Shown here: piece by piece, positions 1-8,071 of the stretch
Numbering within the stretch: the stretch's first letter is position 1
Layout: every line of letters begins with the position of its first letter
NCBI RefSeq assembly: GCF_003013475.1
Contig: NZ_PXZO01000049.1
Location: forward strand, 1 to 64,000
DNA length: 64,000 nucleotides
DNA from: Brevibacillus porteri
GTDB taxonomy: Bacteria; Bacillota; Bacilli; Brevibacillales; Brevibacillaceae
Direction: 5' to 3'
The notes under the pieces: generated by a model
Told to the model about the DNA's origin: nothing
Databases searched by the model: none
What the model saw: only the letters and a program-made list of their open reading frames with translations
Position numbers and translations under genes: made by a program

Positions 1-66
1 TATTCTAAGGGGTGCATTTCAGATCCTCCAGGGGCTTGTTTGATGCTATATTCTTTCTAGCATTTT

Positions 67-648
67 TTATTCAAAATAATCTCGGATACCACGGTAGATA
101 CCACCAGCCATGTCAATCTTGTTGTCGTAGTCGGCAATAAACGCATCGTCATCTGGATTGGACATGAAACCCAATTCAAGCAATGTTGCCGGCATATCAG
201 TATCCCGCAGTACTTGGAAGTTGTCCTTTCTAATTCCTGTACTTCCCCATGTATCGAGGCCGGTATAATCTACGATTCTTGGAAGAATAGCTTCCGCTAG
301 TGCTTTATCCTCGGATTTATAGTAGTGTGCCGAGAGACCATTAGCGCTTGTATTGGTGCTACTGTTATGGTGGAAGGAAACAAAGATATCAGCGCCCCAT
401 TTATTTGCCATTTTGGCACGTTCATCCAAGCAAACTGGATCATCCGTTGTACGGCTCATCTTAACATTTGCACCAGCCTCTTCCAGATACTCTACCACGA
501 CTTCAGCGATTGCAAGGGCAGAACTTTTTTCATTCCCAGATTTTTTGCCAGAAGTACCTACAGCGTAAGTTCCACAACGATTTTTACCTTCAGAAGCTGT
601 ACCACCATGACCTGGATCAATGAAAATCTTTTTTCCACGCAAGCTCAT
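67..648 (-). CDS. N-acetylmuramoyl-L-alanine amidase (Amidase_3, CwlC-like)
   Basis: A 193-residue zinc amidase that would cut the bond between N-acetylmuramic acid and L-alanine in peptidoglycan. The Amidase_3 zinc ligands are visible: His14 in DPGHGG, Glu40 and His93/His94 in SFHHNS, with the catalytic Glu158 in LLELGFMSN. The protein is only the catalytic domain, with no signal peptide and no wall-binding repeats. This fits enzymes such as CwlC that act from the mother cell or are released by lysis, and it also fits phage endolysins. An AGGGG box precedes the ATG. It stands alone here; no holin or sporulation gene is next to it. The family is certain, the biological role is inferred. Confidence 0.9.
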   Translation of the reverse strand: MSLRGKKIFIDPGHGGTASEGKNRCGTYAVGTSGKKSGNEKSSALAIAEVVVEYLEEAGANVKMSRTTDDPVCLDERAKMANKWGADIFVSFHHNSSTNTSANGLSAHYYKSEDKALAEAILPRIVDYTGLDTWGSTGIRKDNFQVLRDTDMPATLLELGFMSNPDDDAFIADYDNKIDMAGGIYRGIRDYFE

Positions 649-855
649 ATTTATTTTCCCCTATCTAAATGTAATAAGCGACTTTGTTTGACCGGTCAAT
701 TTGTCGCTTTCATAGATAAAGGAAAAAAACGAGGTCCTTTTACAACCAATGCCAAAAAAAATTCCTAAGTGGTCGTGCGCGTGGGCGCACCTTATCCTGC
801 CTTCCCCCCATAACGCGAGAATCGCGTTGGATTTGTATTTAAGACAACAAAAAAA

Positions 856-898
856 TAAGAGCGCTCCCCCACGCCTGAACAGCTACGAGAACGCTCTT
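856..898 (-). terminator. Rho-independent terminator-like hairpin (minus strand)
   Basis: The arms TAAGAGCG and CGCTCTTA enclose a long loop and are followed on the minus strand by a run of T (TTATTTTTTTG). It lies upstream of the amidase gene, so it could end a transcript entering from the right or act as a leader terminator. No minus-strand gene was seen just to its right. The 649-1018 interval otherwise shows no gene. Confidence 0.5.
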
Positions 899-1018
899 AG
901 GAGGTCCCTTCTTTCTATTTTCTGAAATTGTAACTTAATTGTAACTTTTTTGAAGAACATCTTTTGTAATATGGAAAAGAAGGTTGAATTTACCGTATTT
1001 ATTTTAAGGAGAGCATAA

Positions 1019-1658
1019 ATGAAAAAAACTTAGTCCTATTTTTAAGAAAATCTCTGTTGACTGCTACTACTCTTTTACTAGGTTTTTCGATTATTGGGGG
1101 GAGCGGAAGCTCTGCATTTGCAGCGGCCGAACAGCAGACTCCCGAACAAATAATGAGAGCAATTGGGGATAAATATAGCGTTGGGGAAATTTTGAGTGAT
1201 GAAGATGCAGAATTGGTGAAAAATATGCTTTGCAAGCTGGATCAGAACTAAGCGTGCGTTCTGCGGATGCTCAACGGGATAACTGGACACTTACTGGAAG
1301 TGATAAAAACACAGTCTTTACTGCTAGCATGTCGGGAACAGTGTATGTTGGCCTGAATTTATGGGAAAACAATTTCAAAGGAACTATAACCACACAAGTA
1401 CAAAAAGGGACGCCGACCCATTTTAAAAATTCGATCCAGATGGAGGCATACGGTCTTGTAGGTTCAGGCGGGACATATATTGGAAAGACTGCTGATTTTA
1501 CGGTAACAAGCGATTGGACGGCAAGTAATAAGTCAAAATTTACATATTCGTTTGATCAGCCGTTTAATGCATCAGTAGCATATTACTACTTGACCCCAAA
1601 AGGAGCCGTAAAAAACGCTTCTGGAGGCCTAGAGTTCACAGGAACTGGGAAAAAGTAA
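1019..1658 (+). pseudogene. Secreted small protein gene broken by two one-base deletions
   Basis: An ATG at 1019 with an AAGGAG box reaches a stop after four codons. Adding one A to the seven-A run at 1022-1028 opens a frame starting MKKNLVLFLRKS with a clear signal peptide ending near SSAFAAA. That frame stops again at 1251. Adding one A to the five-A run at 1219-1223 joins it to the frame that runs to 1658 (LVKKYALQAGSELSVRS at the join). The repaired product is about 212 residues, secreted, with a beta-rich C-terminal half of unrecognised family. Both lesions are single-base losses in A runs, so sequencing error or recent decay are the main explanations. Confidence 0.7.
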
Positions 1659-1673
1659 TATAAAACCATACAG

Positions 1674-1726
1674 GAGGCTCATCCCATAAATGGATTTTTA
1701 ATACATTAAGGGGTAGCCTCGTTTTT
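1674..1726 (+). terminator. Terminator after the broken secreted-protein gene
   Basis: The arms GAGGCT and AGCCTC enclose a long loop and are followed by GTTTTTC. It sits 16 bases past the stop at 1658 and so fits as that gene's terminator. Confidence 0.55.
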
Positions 1727-1830
1727 CTTTTGATCTGGTCTCGAAATAAATAGTGATTAAGATGTTCCATCTGACGGATAGCAAGTATCTACAATATTTG
1801 TATAATATGAATTGAAAGCGAGGGAGTAGT

Positions 1831-1938
1831 ATGGGGAGTGTAGGATATCCGGGTCTCATAGTGCTAGGAGTGTTTGTACTTGTTGTTGTAGCAATCGTAT
1901 ACCGAATCAAAGCAAAGAAAAAAAGAAAGGGAGACTAA
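1831..1938 (+). CDS. 35-residue single-span membrane peptide with a TatA-like N-terminus
   Basis: A short frame encodes MGSVGYPGLIVLGVFVLV followed by more hydrophobic residues and a strongly basic tail (KAKKKRKGD). The N-terminus resembles the opening of Gram-positive TatA proteins (G-x-x-G-x-P-G-L-I), but the FGPKKLPE hinge and the amphipathic helix are missing. It should form one transmembrane helix with a cytosolic basic end. The start has a weak GAGGGAG box. No partner gene is adjacent. It may be a true small protein or a TatA-like fragment; function unknown. Confidence 0.5.
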   Translation: MGSVGYPGLIVLGVFVLVVVAIVYRIKAKKKRKGD

Positions 1939-1939
1939 T

Positions 1940-2160
1940 CCCAGTCCCGCGCCTGTCAAGACGCGATTCCTATAGTTCTTACGATCAACCCGTATTGGTG
2001 TCGCTGGAGGCAGAGCCTTCGGATCGGGAGATATTGCAGGGGCGTACTCGCCACCGGAGTACAAATAATCGAACACTTACAGAGTGCGAGAAATCGCATC
2101 TTTTTTTATATTTCGGAAGGTTGACACTCTCCTGCCTTCAGGCATGGGGAGTGTCAACTG
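1940..2160 (+). mobile_element. Possible IS200/IS605-type right-end remnant with hairpin
   Basis: A GC-rich noncoding stretch ends in a strong stem-loop: GTTGACACTC (2120-2129) pairs with GAGTGTCAAC (2149-2158), and inside it TGCC and GGCA flank a TTCA tetraloop. Such a hairpin, with CTGCCTTCAGGCA at its tip, is typical of ends of TnpB-carrying IS200/IS605 elements, and the upstream GC-rich stretch resembles the 3' end of such elements. No intact tnpA or tnpB is present. Attribution is from memory of the pattern and is tentative. Confidence 0.3.
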
Positions 2161-2303
2161 GCGATTATTTGAGCATTCTAGCGTTTTGAGGGCTGGAGAG
2201 AAATCGGTCAGTAATTTCCTTAGCTTGATTCTTAAAAGGCTTCTTTCTCATCCGCCTCCAGTTGAAACAAAGAAGCGTTTGGACATGGAGGATATATAGA
2301 TCG

Positions 2304-2331
2304 AATAGCGCCCCTTTTGGGCGTTATTTTT
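2304..2331 (+). terminator. Rho-independent terminator
   Basis: AATAGCGCC and GGCGTTATT pair around a short loop and run into TTTTTG. No intact gene precedes it, so it may be left from a lost gene. The flanking interval 2161-2467 shows no supported gene. Confidence 0.6.
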
Positions 2332-2467
2332 GTACTTATATGATACGAAAACGCGATGAAATGGCGTTTTCATTACGTTTCTTGAGTATTTCATTCAGAA
2401 AAAGAATGGAATATTTTATGAAAAACAGTTGTTTTTTACCTTCTTTTTTTACCTATAAGGTAGGACG

Positions 2468-2827
2468 GTGAAAAACATGAACGATGAGTTATTAATAGAG
2501 AAGTGTAGAGGAGTTTTAAGAAGGATCGCTTGGCGATTGCAGTATCAAGCAAAGAAGATTTCCACCCGAGAGCTTCCGATCATAGAAAATGCCTGTGGGC
2601 AGAATCAAATGTCTTCTGTAGATGCTAAGTTGCATGTAGAAGAAATGTTGAATTCCCTTCCAGCTAAAGCAAGATTCATTATTGAGCAAGTAGTGATTCA
2701 TGGAGTTCCAGAAGAAATAGTCGCACAGCATTTGGGTATATCTCAACAAGGGGTAAACAAATACAAACGGAAATATTTAGGGTTACTTCGGAAAAAATTA
2801 GAAGCTGACTTAGAAGTTAAGTCGTAG
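2468..2827 (+). CDS. Small sigma-70-like protein with region 4 helix-turn-helix
   Basis: A 119-residue protein. Its C-terminal half (about 55-115) has the layout of a sigma region 4: LPAKARFIIEQV followed by PEEIVAQHLGISQQGVNKYKRK, a helix-turn-helix expected to contact a -35 element. The N-terminal 45 residues could hold a reduced region 2 helix. It is shorter than an ECF sigma factor (about 160-190 residues) and might need a partner protein, as in the SigO/RsoA split sigma of B. subtilis. The GTG at 2468 has AAGG seven bases upstream and is preferred over ATG at 2477. Its terminator is split by the insertion sequence that follows. A 5'-truncated near-identical copy lies at 6580-6793. Confidence 0.6.
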   Translation: MKNMNDELLIEKCRGVLRRIAWRLQYQAKKISTRELPIIENACGQNQMSSVDAKLHVEEMLNSLPAKARFIIEQVVIHGVPEEIVAQHLGISQQGVNKYKRKYLGLLRKKLEADLEVKS

Positions 2828-2880
2828 ACCCTCCCAAATGAGAGCACTGCAAAAGTCCACCTAATTTCTGTTAATCGTAG

Positions 2881-2906
2881 CCCAGTACCGCAAGGTACTG
2901 GGTTTT
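2881..2906 (+). terminator. Left-end insulating hairpin of the insertion sequence
   Basis: CCCAGTACC and GGTACTGGG form a perfect 9-bp stem with a GCAA loop followed by TTTT. It lies inside the element, before the transposase start, so it would block transcription entering from the host gene. This is a known way for insertion sequences to avoid activation by outside promoters; here it is inferred from position. Confidence 0.6.
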
Positions 2907-2943
2907 GTCGTATACTGGGAAGAAAACGAAAGAGTTGGAATAA

Positions 2944-4346
2944 GTGCTACCGTCTGCTAAACAATTGACCGTGTCTTTCCACGCCGAATTATATAAACTC
3001 ATTCCCGAAGACCATCAACTGCGTAAAATTCATGAAGCTATTGACTTCACTTTCATTCATGAACTGGTTCGCTCTTCTTACTGTGAGTACTACGGTAGAC
3101 CAGCTAACGAGCCGGAACTTCTGTTTCGTTTGTTGTTTCTACAGGTTCTCTACAATCTTTCGGACGATCGCATAATTGAAGAAGCCCAAGTGAACCTCGC
3201 CTACAAATGGTTTTTAGGTCTTAATCCAGAAGATAAACTGCCAGATCCCTCGCAATTATCCCGTTTTCGCAATCATCGGTTAAGGGCAGGAGCCGTAGAT
3301 GAGGTTCTCAAATCGGTTGTACGTCAGTCCATCGAAAAAGGACTTGTGAAGTCAAAGTCAATTATCATGGACTCTACACATACGCTGGCAGCTTCGCAAA
3401 ATCAAAAGCCACTTGAAGTGCTACGGGATGCGGCAAAGCGTTTATTCCGTGTTGTGGTGAAAAAGCACTCAAAGCTCGAAAAGAAACTACCATGGTTACC
3501 GGAGTTAAAGAAAGATCAAAATGGTGCCGAGAAGATCAAGATCGCGAAGACCATCGTTGAAGACGAGCGTCTCCTTGCCAATAAGGGCATTATGTCAGCT
3601 ATTGATCCAGATGCACGATTTGGATGGAAGAGCAGTACAAAGTCCTTTTCGGCTACAAAGAACATTTTGCCATGACAGAAGAAGAAATCATTACGGCTGT
3701 GGAAGTCACAGGGGGAAGTTCAGATGACGGAAAACAGTTCAAAGAGCTTCTCAACCAGACGCTATCCGCAGGGATAGAAGTTCAAGAAGTGATTGGTGAC
3801 ACTGCGTATTCGAGCAAAGATAACCTGGCCGAGATGAAATCCAAGAAAATTCAGCCTGTGGTTCCGCTAAACCCGGTCGTACACAACGGAGGACTCAGGC
3901 AAGAGGGATTTGAGTACAACAAAGATGCGGATTTTGTTATTTGTCCGGCAGGACAACATAGCATTAGAAAAGCCGTTCAAGGGAGCAAACAAAATGGCAA
4001 AAGCCGATCCCTTGTGTTCTATTTCGATACGGAGAAATGCAAGACATGCCCATTTAGGGAAGGCTGTTTCAAGCCAGGAGCGAAGAGCAAAACCTATTCC
4101 ATCCGGATCATGGCGGAACACTACATAGAGCAAATCGAGTTTGAGAACAGTGATACGTTCAAAGAACGTATTCGACGCAGACCGATTATCGAGCATAAAA
4201 ATGCTGAATTAAAAAGGTATCATGGGATGACCAAGGCCAAATACCGTGGTCTGTTTCGCATGCGTATGCAGGCCATACTTACGGCCTTCGTCGTAAATGC
4301 AAAGCGAATCGTTACACTGATCGAAAAAATGCAGCCCGCCTCCTAG
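2944..4346 (+). pseudogene. IS1182-family transposase, frameshifted
   Basis: The first frame (GTG at 2944, to 3675) holds the N-terminal DUF772-type domain typical of IS1182 transposases and the start of the DDE catalytic core (KSIIMDSTHTLA). The second frame (about 3624-4346) continues with FGYKEHFAMTEEE and ends with the second part of the core, including FKERIRRRPIIEHKNAE. One extra T in the four-T run at 3646-3649 joins them as STKSFFGYKEHFA, giving one protein of about 467 residues, the usual length. IS1182 members are not known for programmed frameshifting, so this is scored as a lesion, or a sequencing error. Confidence 0.85.
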
Positions 4347-4368
4347 AGAGGACGGACTGCATTTTTTC
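4327..4368 (+). terminator. Terminator overlapping the transposase stop
   Basis: AAAAAATGCAG and CTGCATTTTTT flank an inner GC-rich stem around a CTAG loop. The stem includes the last codons and the stop of the transposase gene. Confidence 0.65.
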
Positions 4369-4696
4369 GTTTGAATCGTATTATTAAAAAAGGAAGGGCA
4401 AGCTTTACCTGCACTCAGCCACAAAAAGTAGACTTTTGCAGTGCTCTCCAAATGGAGGGCTTTTTTAAAATTTTTTATAACACGAATAGCCCGATCAACG
4501 TCTTGATTAGGCTAAATCCCTTTGCTACCGGTTATGTTTAAACACCTTACCAAACGAGCTACAAAGGCCCTTTTATGCGTTTTTATTCTAGGTGTAGGGT
4601 TGGCTAGTCATTGAAAAATCGAAATTTACCTCATTAGAGCCGTTCAGATGATTGGTCACTCCATCAAAAAAGAACCAGATCACGCCCTAATTTATA

Positions 4697-4732
4697 ACAA
4701 GAGCCCCAACTAAAAAGTTGAGGCTCTTGTTT
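4697..4732 (+). terminator. Strong hairpin abutting the Tn3-type element
   Basis: AACAAGAGCC and GGCTCTTGTT pair, with AACT/AGTT inside around AAAA. It ends directly at the left inverted repeat at 4733. No gene precedes it; 4448-4696 shows only a 26-codon signal-peptide-like frame at 4534-4614 that I do not call as a gene. Confidence 0.5.
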
Positions 4733-4960
4733 GGGCGACCGCCAACCAAATGACATAAAACCCACGCTAAGAGATTTTACCAATCAAATAAGCCACTTTT
4801 TCCTACGCAAAGAAACTTTTGCGTCACTTTTTTCACTGATTACGAAGGGAATAATGCCGATTCACACCGTTATGCCCCCACAAAAACTGTCGCAAAAGGC
4901 GTATTTTACGGCACTTTTCCCCTTAACGTGGGTTTCTGGTTACTTTGCTGGCGGTACCCC
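4733..4960. mobile_element. Miniature element with 39-bp Tn3-family inverted repeats
   Basis: The outer 39 bases at each end (4733-4771 and the complement of 4922-4960) are imperfect inverted repeats. The right one begins GGGGTACCGCCAGC and ends ACCCACGTTAAG; the left one has GACCGCCAACC and ends ACCCACGCTAAG. Both the GGGGTACCGCCAGC start and the CACG(C/T)TAAG inner end match Tn4430/Tn3-type ends as I remember them. The 150-bp interior has no transposase. Flanking 5-mers (TGTTT, ATTTA) do not match, so a clean target duplication is absent. It fits a Tn3-derived inverted-repeat miniature element, or two ends brought together by deletion. Confidence 0.6.
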
Positions 4961-5024
4961 ATTTACTAGCCTATTGACGCTCATAATGATCTGGCCGGTT
5001 CGAAGGAGATTCGATCCTTACAGC

Positions 5025-5570
5025 TCACAAGGTCCCCTTTTTCCACTTATTTTCAACATAGGTTAGAAAAGTTTGCATTCCTTTAAGCCAAAGAGCCAAA
5101 AAGGGTGTCGTAACTGGTAGTACTATCAGGGCATATAGGGGTGCTAATTTAAAATAGTCATGCATGATATCATTCGCTGTAATCTCTGTTGACGGGGTCA
5201 TTACACGCTCAAAGCCATACTCTAAAATAAGCATCAGCGTAGCACCAACTGACCCCATGAAAAGGGGGATTATAAAACCTAGAAAAGCACATAAAACCCA
5301 ATATACCCATAGGCGAATGTTCCTGAATGCCTGGAAGTAACCTGAAATACAAGAAATAACAGAGACAGGAAATAGGGAAGTCGCCAAAAACCATAACCAT
5401 CCCCCAAACGATGCTCCCCCAACCGACATGCCACCAGCTGCGAAATCCCCGAGAAAAGAAATGATAAAACTCAAAAAAAACATAGTCACCAAACCGTAAA
5501 TAAGACCTACTAACGTAGAGCGCACTTTAATACAAATGGTCGCTCCCTCCCTCAATTGAATTAGTTTCAA
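5025..5570 (-). CDS. Hypothetical multi-span membrane protein
   Basis: About 170-181 residues with four likely transmembrane helices (roughly GLIYGLVTMFFLSFIISF, a glycine-rich span at FGGWLWFLATSLF, WVYWVLCAFLGFIIPLF, and LYALIVLPVTTPFLALWL). I do not recognise a family. Start choice is unclear: TTG at 5570 opens the frame but has no ribosome site, while GAGGGAGGG lies seven bases before an in-frame ATT at 5537 and 19 before GTG at 5525. An ATT start would be rare. The gene lies between the Tn3-type element and a gene-free stretch, so it may be cargo of a lost mobile element. Confidence 0.55.
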   Translation of the reverse strand: MKLIQLREGATICIKVRSTLVGLIYGLVTMFFLSFIISFLGDFAAGGMSVGGASFGGWLWFLATSLFPVSVISCISGYFQAFRNIRLWVYWVLCAFLGFIIPLFMGSVGATLMLILEYGFERVMTPSTEITANDIMHDYFKLAPLYALIVLPVTTPFLALWLKGMQTFLTYVENKWKKGTL

Positions 5571-5918
5571 TATTATTATTATTTATCAATAAATTCCACA
5601 TATTATCAAATGCACTTCATTAGTGGGTCGCGATCTCTTTGTTATTTAAGCGTTTTTCGCTACTTATGCTTGAATGTTAATTACTTGGCCCAGTAGATTT
5701 GGCCTATTCTGAGATTTTCGATGTCGTGGCTTGAATGACCGAGATTCCTTTAATTGAAGGACCTTTATCAAAAAGTTTAACATTCGGTTGTAGAAAACCA
5801 ATCCTGATTACCTATATGGGTGAAGGTGATTGATATCAACATAGCATGAAGGTTGGGCGACCTTTATGTTATGCGCCCTTATCATTCATCTTACAATTCC
5901 TATAGGAGATGGATATAA
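5571..5918. other. Gene-free interval upstream of the DUF3238-like gene
   Basis: This 348-base AT-rich stretch has no supported coding frame. It holds an imperfect stem-loop near 5840-5878 (AGCATGAAGG... CCTTTATGTTATGC) about 40 bases before the next gene, which could be a leader structure. No clear promoter was identified. Confidence 0.4.
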
Positions 5919-6500
5919 ATGGCGAATATTGTAGAATTGCGTGTAGCAGCGTTTATCCCTGATGAATGGTTATTAGTTACTGCTGATCCTTATAACAATT
6001 ATTATGGTGAAGGAAACAACCGTGATTTTACCTACTGGACGGAAAATCAGAATAAGCTATTTAAAATGGCTCAACACATTGTGATTAATTGGAATACTTC
6101 CACAATTGACGTGTACAAAGCGGTGGGACCAACTAGAACGAAAATTGAAAATAGGGCAACCGGAAAGGAATATATTAAAGAATATCCGTTGACAAGCGAC
6201 AAGGATATCACATATAAGAATACAGTTTTAACCCCAACGACTGCGTCCCTATATATCAAAGGTTCGGCTGGAAATTCTGCTTTGCCGGAACTTTCCCCTG
6301 CGATTGACTGGGAGTACAACATTTCTGTTGATAGAAAAACTGGACGTGTAAGTTTTAACGGAAGACACGATGGTTTCCCTAATCATGAGATTTATAAACG
6401 AATTGATAAAGGGACTCCAGTAGAACTTTATAGATTCTATAAGAAGACACCTGGACATTTGGTTGATCCAATGGATGTTGAGGTGAATTTTTCAAAATAA
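5919..6500 (+). CDS. DUF3238-like protein
   Basis: A 193-residue protein with no signal peptide and no membrane span, rich in Tyr, Thr and Asn. Its start (MANIVELRVAAFIP) and a C-terminal GRHDGFPNHEIYK motif fit what I remember of the DUF3238 family, found in Bacillus and relatives and of unknown function. TAGGAGATGGATATAA before the ATG is a good ribosome site. It is monocistronic, followed closely by a strong terminator. The assignment should be treated as probable only. Confidence 0.65.
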   Translation: MANIVELRVAAFIPDEWLLVTADPYNNYYGEGNNRDFTYWTENQNKLFKMAQHIVINWNTSTIDVYKAVGPTRTKIENRATGKEYIKEYPLTSDKDITYKNTVLTPTTASLYIKGSAGNSALPELSPAIDWEYNISVDRKTGRVSFNGRHDGFPNHEIYKRIDKGTPVELYRFYKKTPGHLVDPMDVEVNFSK

Positions 6501-6515
6501 AGTTCAGAGAATCGG

Positions 6516-6553
6516 AAAGTCGGCTATCCAACTAATGGATAGCCGACTTTCTA
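6516..6553 (+). terminator. Terminator of the DUF3238-like gene
   Basis: A perfect 15-bp stem, AAAGTCGGCTATCCA and its complement, around ACTAA. The T tract is short (TTTCT), so it could act in both directions. Confidence 0.75.
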
Positions 6554-6579
6554 CAACACCGTACGTACCTTTCGGTATA

Positions 6580-6793
6580 GTCTTCCGTAAATTCTAAATT
6601 GCATGTAGAAGAAATGTTGAATTCCCTTCCAGCTAAAGCAAGATTCATTATTGAGCAAGTCGTGATTCATGGAGTTCCAGAAGAAATAGTCGCACAGCAT
6701 TTGGGTATATCTCAACAAGGGGTAAACAAAAACAAACGCAAATATCTGGGAATTCTTCGAAAAAAATTAGAATCTACCTCGGCAAGAAGTTAA
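6580..6793 (+). pseudogene. 5'-truncated duplicate of the small sigma-like gene
   Basis: From about 6583 the sequence tracks 2606-2827 closely. The stretch starting TTGCATGTAGAAGAAATG is nearly base-identical for about 130 bp and encodes the same region 4 helix-turn-helix (AQHLGISQQGVNK). It then diverges over the last 15 codons. The first half of the gene, its start codon and promoter are missing. A TTG at 6599 could in principle start a 64-residue DNA-binding fragment, but no ribosome site is seen. The high identity suggests recent duplication or gene conversion. Confidence 0.8.
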
Positions 6794-6801
6794 GTCGTAG
6801 G

Positions 6802-6824
6802 CCCTCCAAAATGGAGGGTTTTTT
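6802..6824 (+). terminator. Terminator of the duplicated sigma-like fragment
   Basis: CCCTCC-AAAAT-GGAGGG followed by TTTTTT. It is the uninterrupted version of the terminator that the IS1182 element occupies at the other copy. Confidence 0.8.
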
Positions 6825-6905
6825 GCATTCTTGGCCTTAGCTAAAAATGTCCGGTTACCGACCCCCGACCACGCCGTAACATCTGAAGAGCAAAAAGACC
6901 AGGAT

Positions 6906-7566
6906 TCATCCCTGGCCCTTTTTCCCTATCGCTCTTTGTTGGGAATCTTCCCCAACTGTCACAATCACATCGCCATGCATTGTTTTTACTCTCGCTTGAA
7001 ATGGAGCTTTTCCCTCTTGAACCCGGCGAGGAACTCCATCTGCGTATCCGCGAACCGTCAGGCTGGACTGCAATTCTGACGTACTACCAGAGCCAACAAA
7101 CCAGCGCACCGCATCCCTGACACCTTTAAATGGGCGGTTTAGAGTAGCTGCTTCTCGGGCAAATTCTTTTGCCTTTGCCTCTGATACAGAAACTCGTCCT
7201 AAAGGGTTCATTTCGTATTGCAGATTGAACCATTTTTTGTAACTTTGTGACCTGACCCTGTAAACGCCTAATTTCCTTCTCTTGTTGCGCAAGTAATGGA
7301 TTTTCTTCCACATATAAATCTCTTCTGGCCCGTTCCATTTTTTCGATATGACGAAGCCAATCATCAGGTTTTATCCCTTTTTGAATTGCTTTTGCAAGGA
7401 TGTCGGCTTTTTGTTCTGGACTTTCAAATCGATCCAGTCTTTTCATCACATCATGATACTCCAAGAATTTATCGAGAGCATCCCCCATACCGTACTTGTT
7501 CCGAAGAGTCTCTATGATCCCTTTCTCATATCGATCAAGGTTTTGCTCAAAGTTGCTTAATGTCAT
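6906..7566 (-). pseudogene. Hypothetical coiled-coil protein gene with a frameshift
   Basis: AGGAGGAG lies well placed before ATG at 7566, which starts MTLSNFEQNLDRYEKG. The frame runs through a charged, probably coiled-coil region (LAQQEKEIRRLQGQVTKLQK) and then leaves phase. Removing one base from the T run at 7233-7238 (six T on the plus strand) continues the protein as KWFNLQYEMNPLGRVSVSE to a stop at 6906, about 219 residues in total. The C-terminal part has a short beta-rich segment (FQARVKTMHGDVIVTVGEDS). I do not recognise the family; mobile-element cargo is possible. Confidence 0.6.
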
Positions 7567-7855
7567 AGTAATTCCACTCCTCCTCTTCATACAACCATGC
7601 ACCATCTAGTTGAATGATTGCTTTTGCGGAATCCTCGTCATGAAAAGAAATTTGAGGTGCTGGGACACCTTTGATCTGCCTTCACTACTTCACTCCTGAC
7701 GATTATTTCACCAAACGTTTTCCCCAAACGATTATCGTATTCTGAACTGGTATGAATGATTAAACTATAGTAAAATTTGGACAAGTACTATAGATATGGC
7801 TCTCAAGGGTCAGCCAGCTTATCTCCCAGGTCAGAACCACAGGGAGGTGATAAAC

Positions 7856-7957
7856 ATGGCAATTACACACGAAACGATGTCTCTCATGATGCAGTTTGGG
7901 CTGTTTCTTATCGCATTATTAGGTCTCGTTTTTAAAATGACCCAAAAAAAGAAGTAA
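7856..7957 (+). CDS. Hol_Tox-like small hydrophobic peptide, 33 residues (copy 1)
   Basis: The frame starts MAITHETMSLMMQFG, continues as one hydrophobic span (LFLIALLGLVF) and ends in a lysine cluster. The pattern of a short polar head, an MSLM(M/I) motif, one membrane helix and a basic tail is that of the putative holin-like toxin family, which includes type I toxins related to TxpA. GGGAGGTG precedes the ATG, but an upstream ATCTCCC can pair with it and hide the ribosome site, a common feature of type I toxin mRNAs. The expected effect is membrane depolarisation when unpaired from an antisense RNA; that RNA has not been shown here. Confidence 0.7.
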   Translation: MAITHETMSLMMQFGLFLIALLGLVFKMTQKKK

Positions 7958-8042
7958 CCACCCGAAGCTTGGAGGCAAAGGTGGTTTACATCCTCGTGCA
8001 TTAAGTTGAGCCGCCCCTTTGAGGGAACGTCTTTGTACTACC

Positions 8043-8066
8043 AATAGAGTGTTGACGCACTCTATT
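8043..8066. other. Conserved hairpin in the toxin 3' region (copy 1)
   Basis: AATAGAGTG and CACTCTATT pair around TTGACG. The same hairpin recurs in copy 2 at 8682-8705 with one loop change. No T tract follows on either strand, so it is more likely an RNA contact or stability element than a terminator. Confidence 0.55.
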
Positions 8067-8071
8067 GTATT

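Larger units (their letters stand above)
2841..4447 (+). mobile_element. IS1182-family insertion sequence, 1607 bp, with terminal repeats and 7-bp target duplication
   Basis: The ends are 20-bp inverted repeats with one mismatch, AGAGCACTGCAAAAGTCCAC at 2841-2860 and its complement at 4428-4447. The sequence CCAAATG flanks both sides (2834-2840 and 4448-4454). Removing the element and one copy of the duplication restores the hairpin CCCTCC-CAAAT-GGAGGG plus a T run, the terminator of the sigma-like gene, so the target was the terminator loop. The element carries one frameshifted transposase gene, a terminator-like hairpin near its left end and a terminator at its right end. Confidence 0.9.

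Noticed and set aside
4534-4614. A 26-residue signal-peptide-like frame (MFKHLTKRATKALLCVF...)
   Set aside because: It ends soon after the hydrophobic part, has no ribosome site, and no continuation in other frames; kept only as a note on the interval 4448-4696.
4731-5066. A 111-codon open frame across the Tn3-type element
   Set aside because: It reads through both inverted repeats and into the 3' end of the convergent membrane-protein gene, with no ribosome site.
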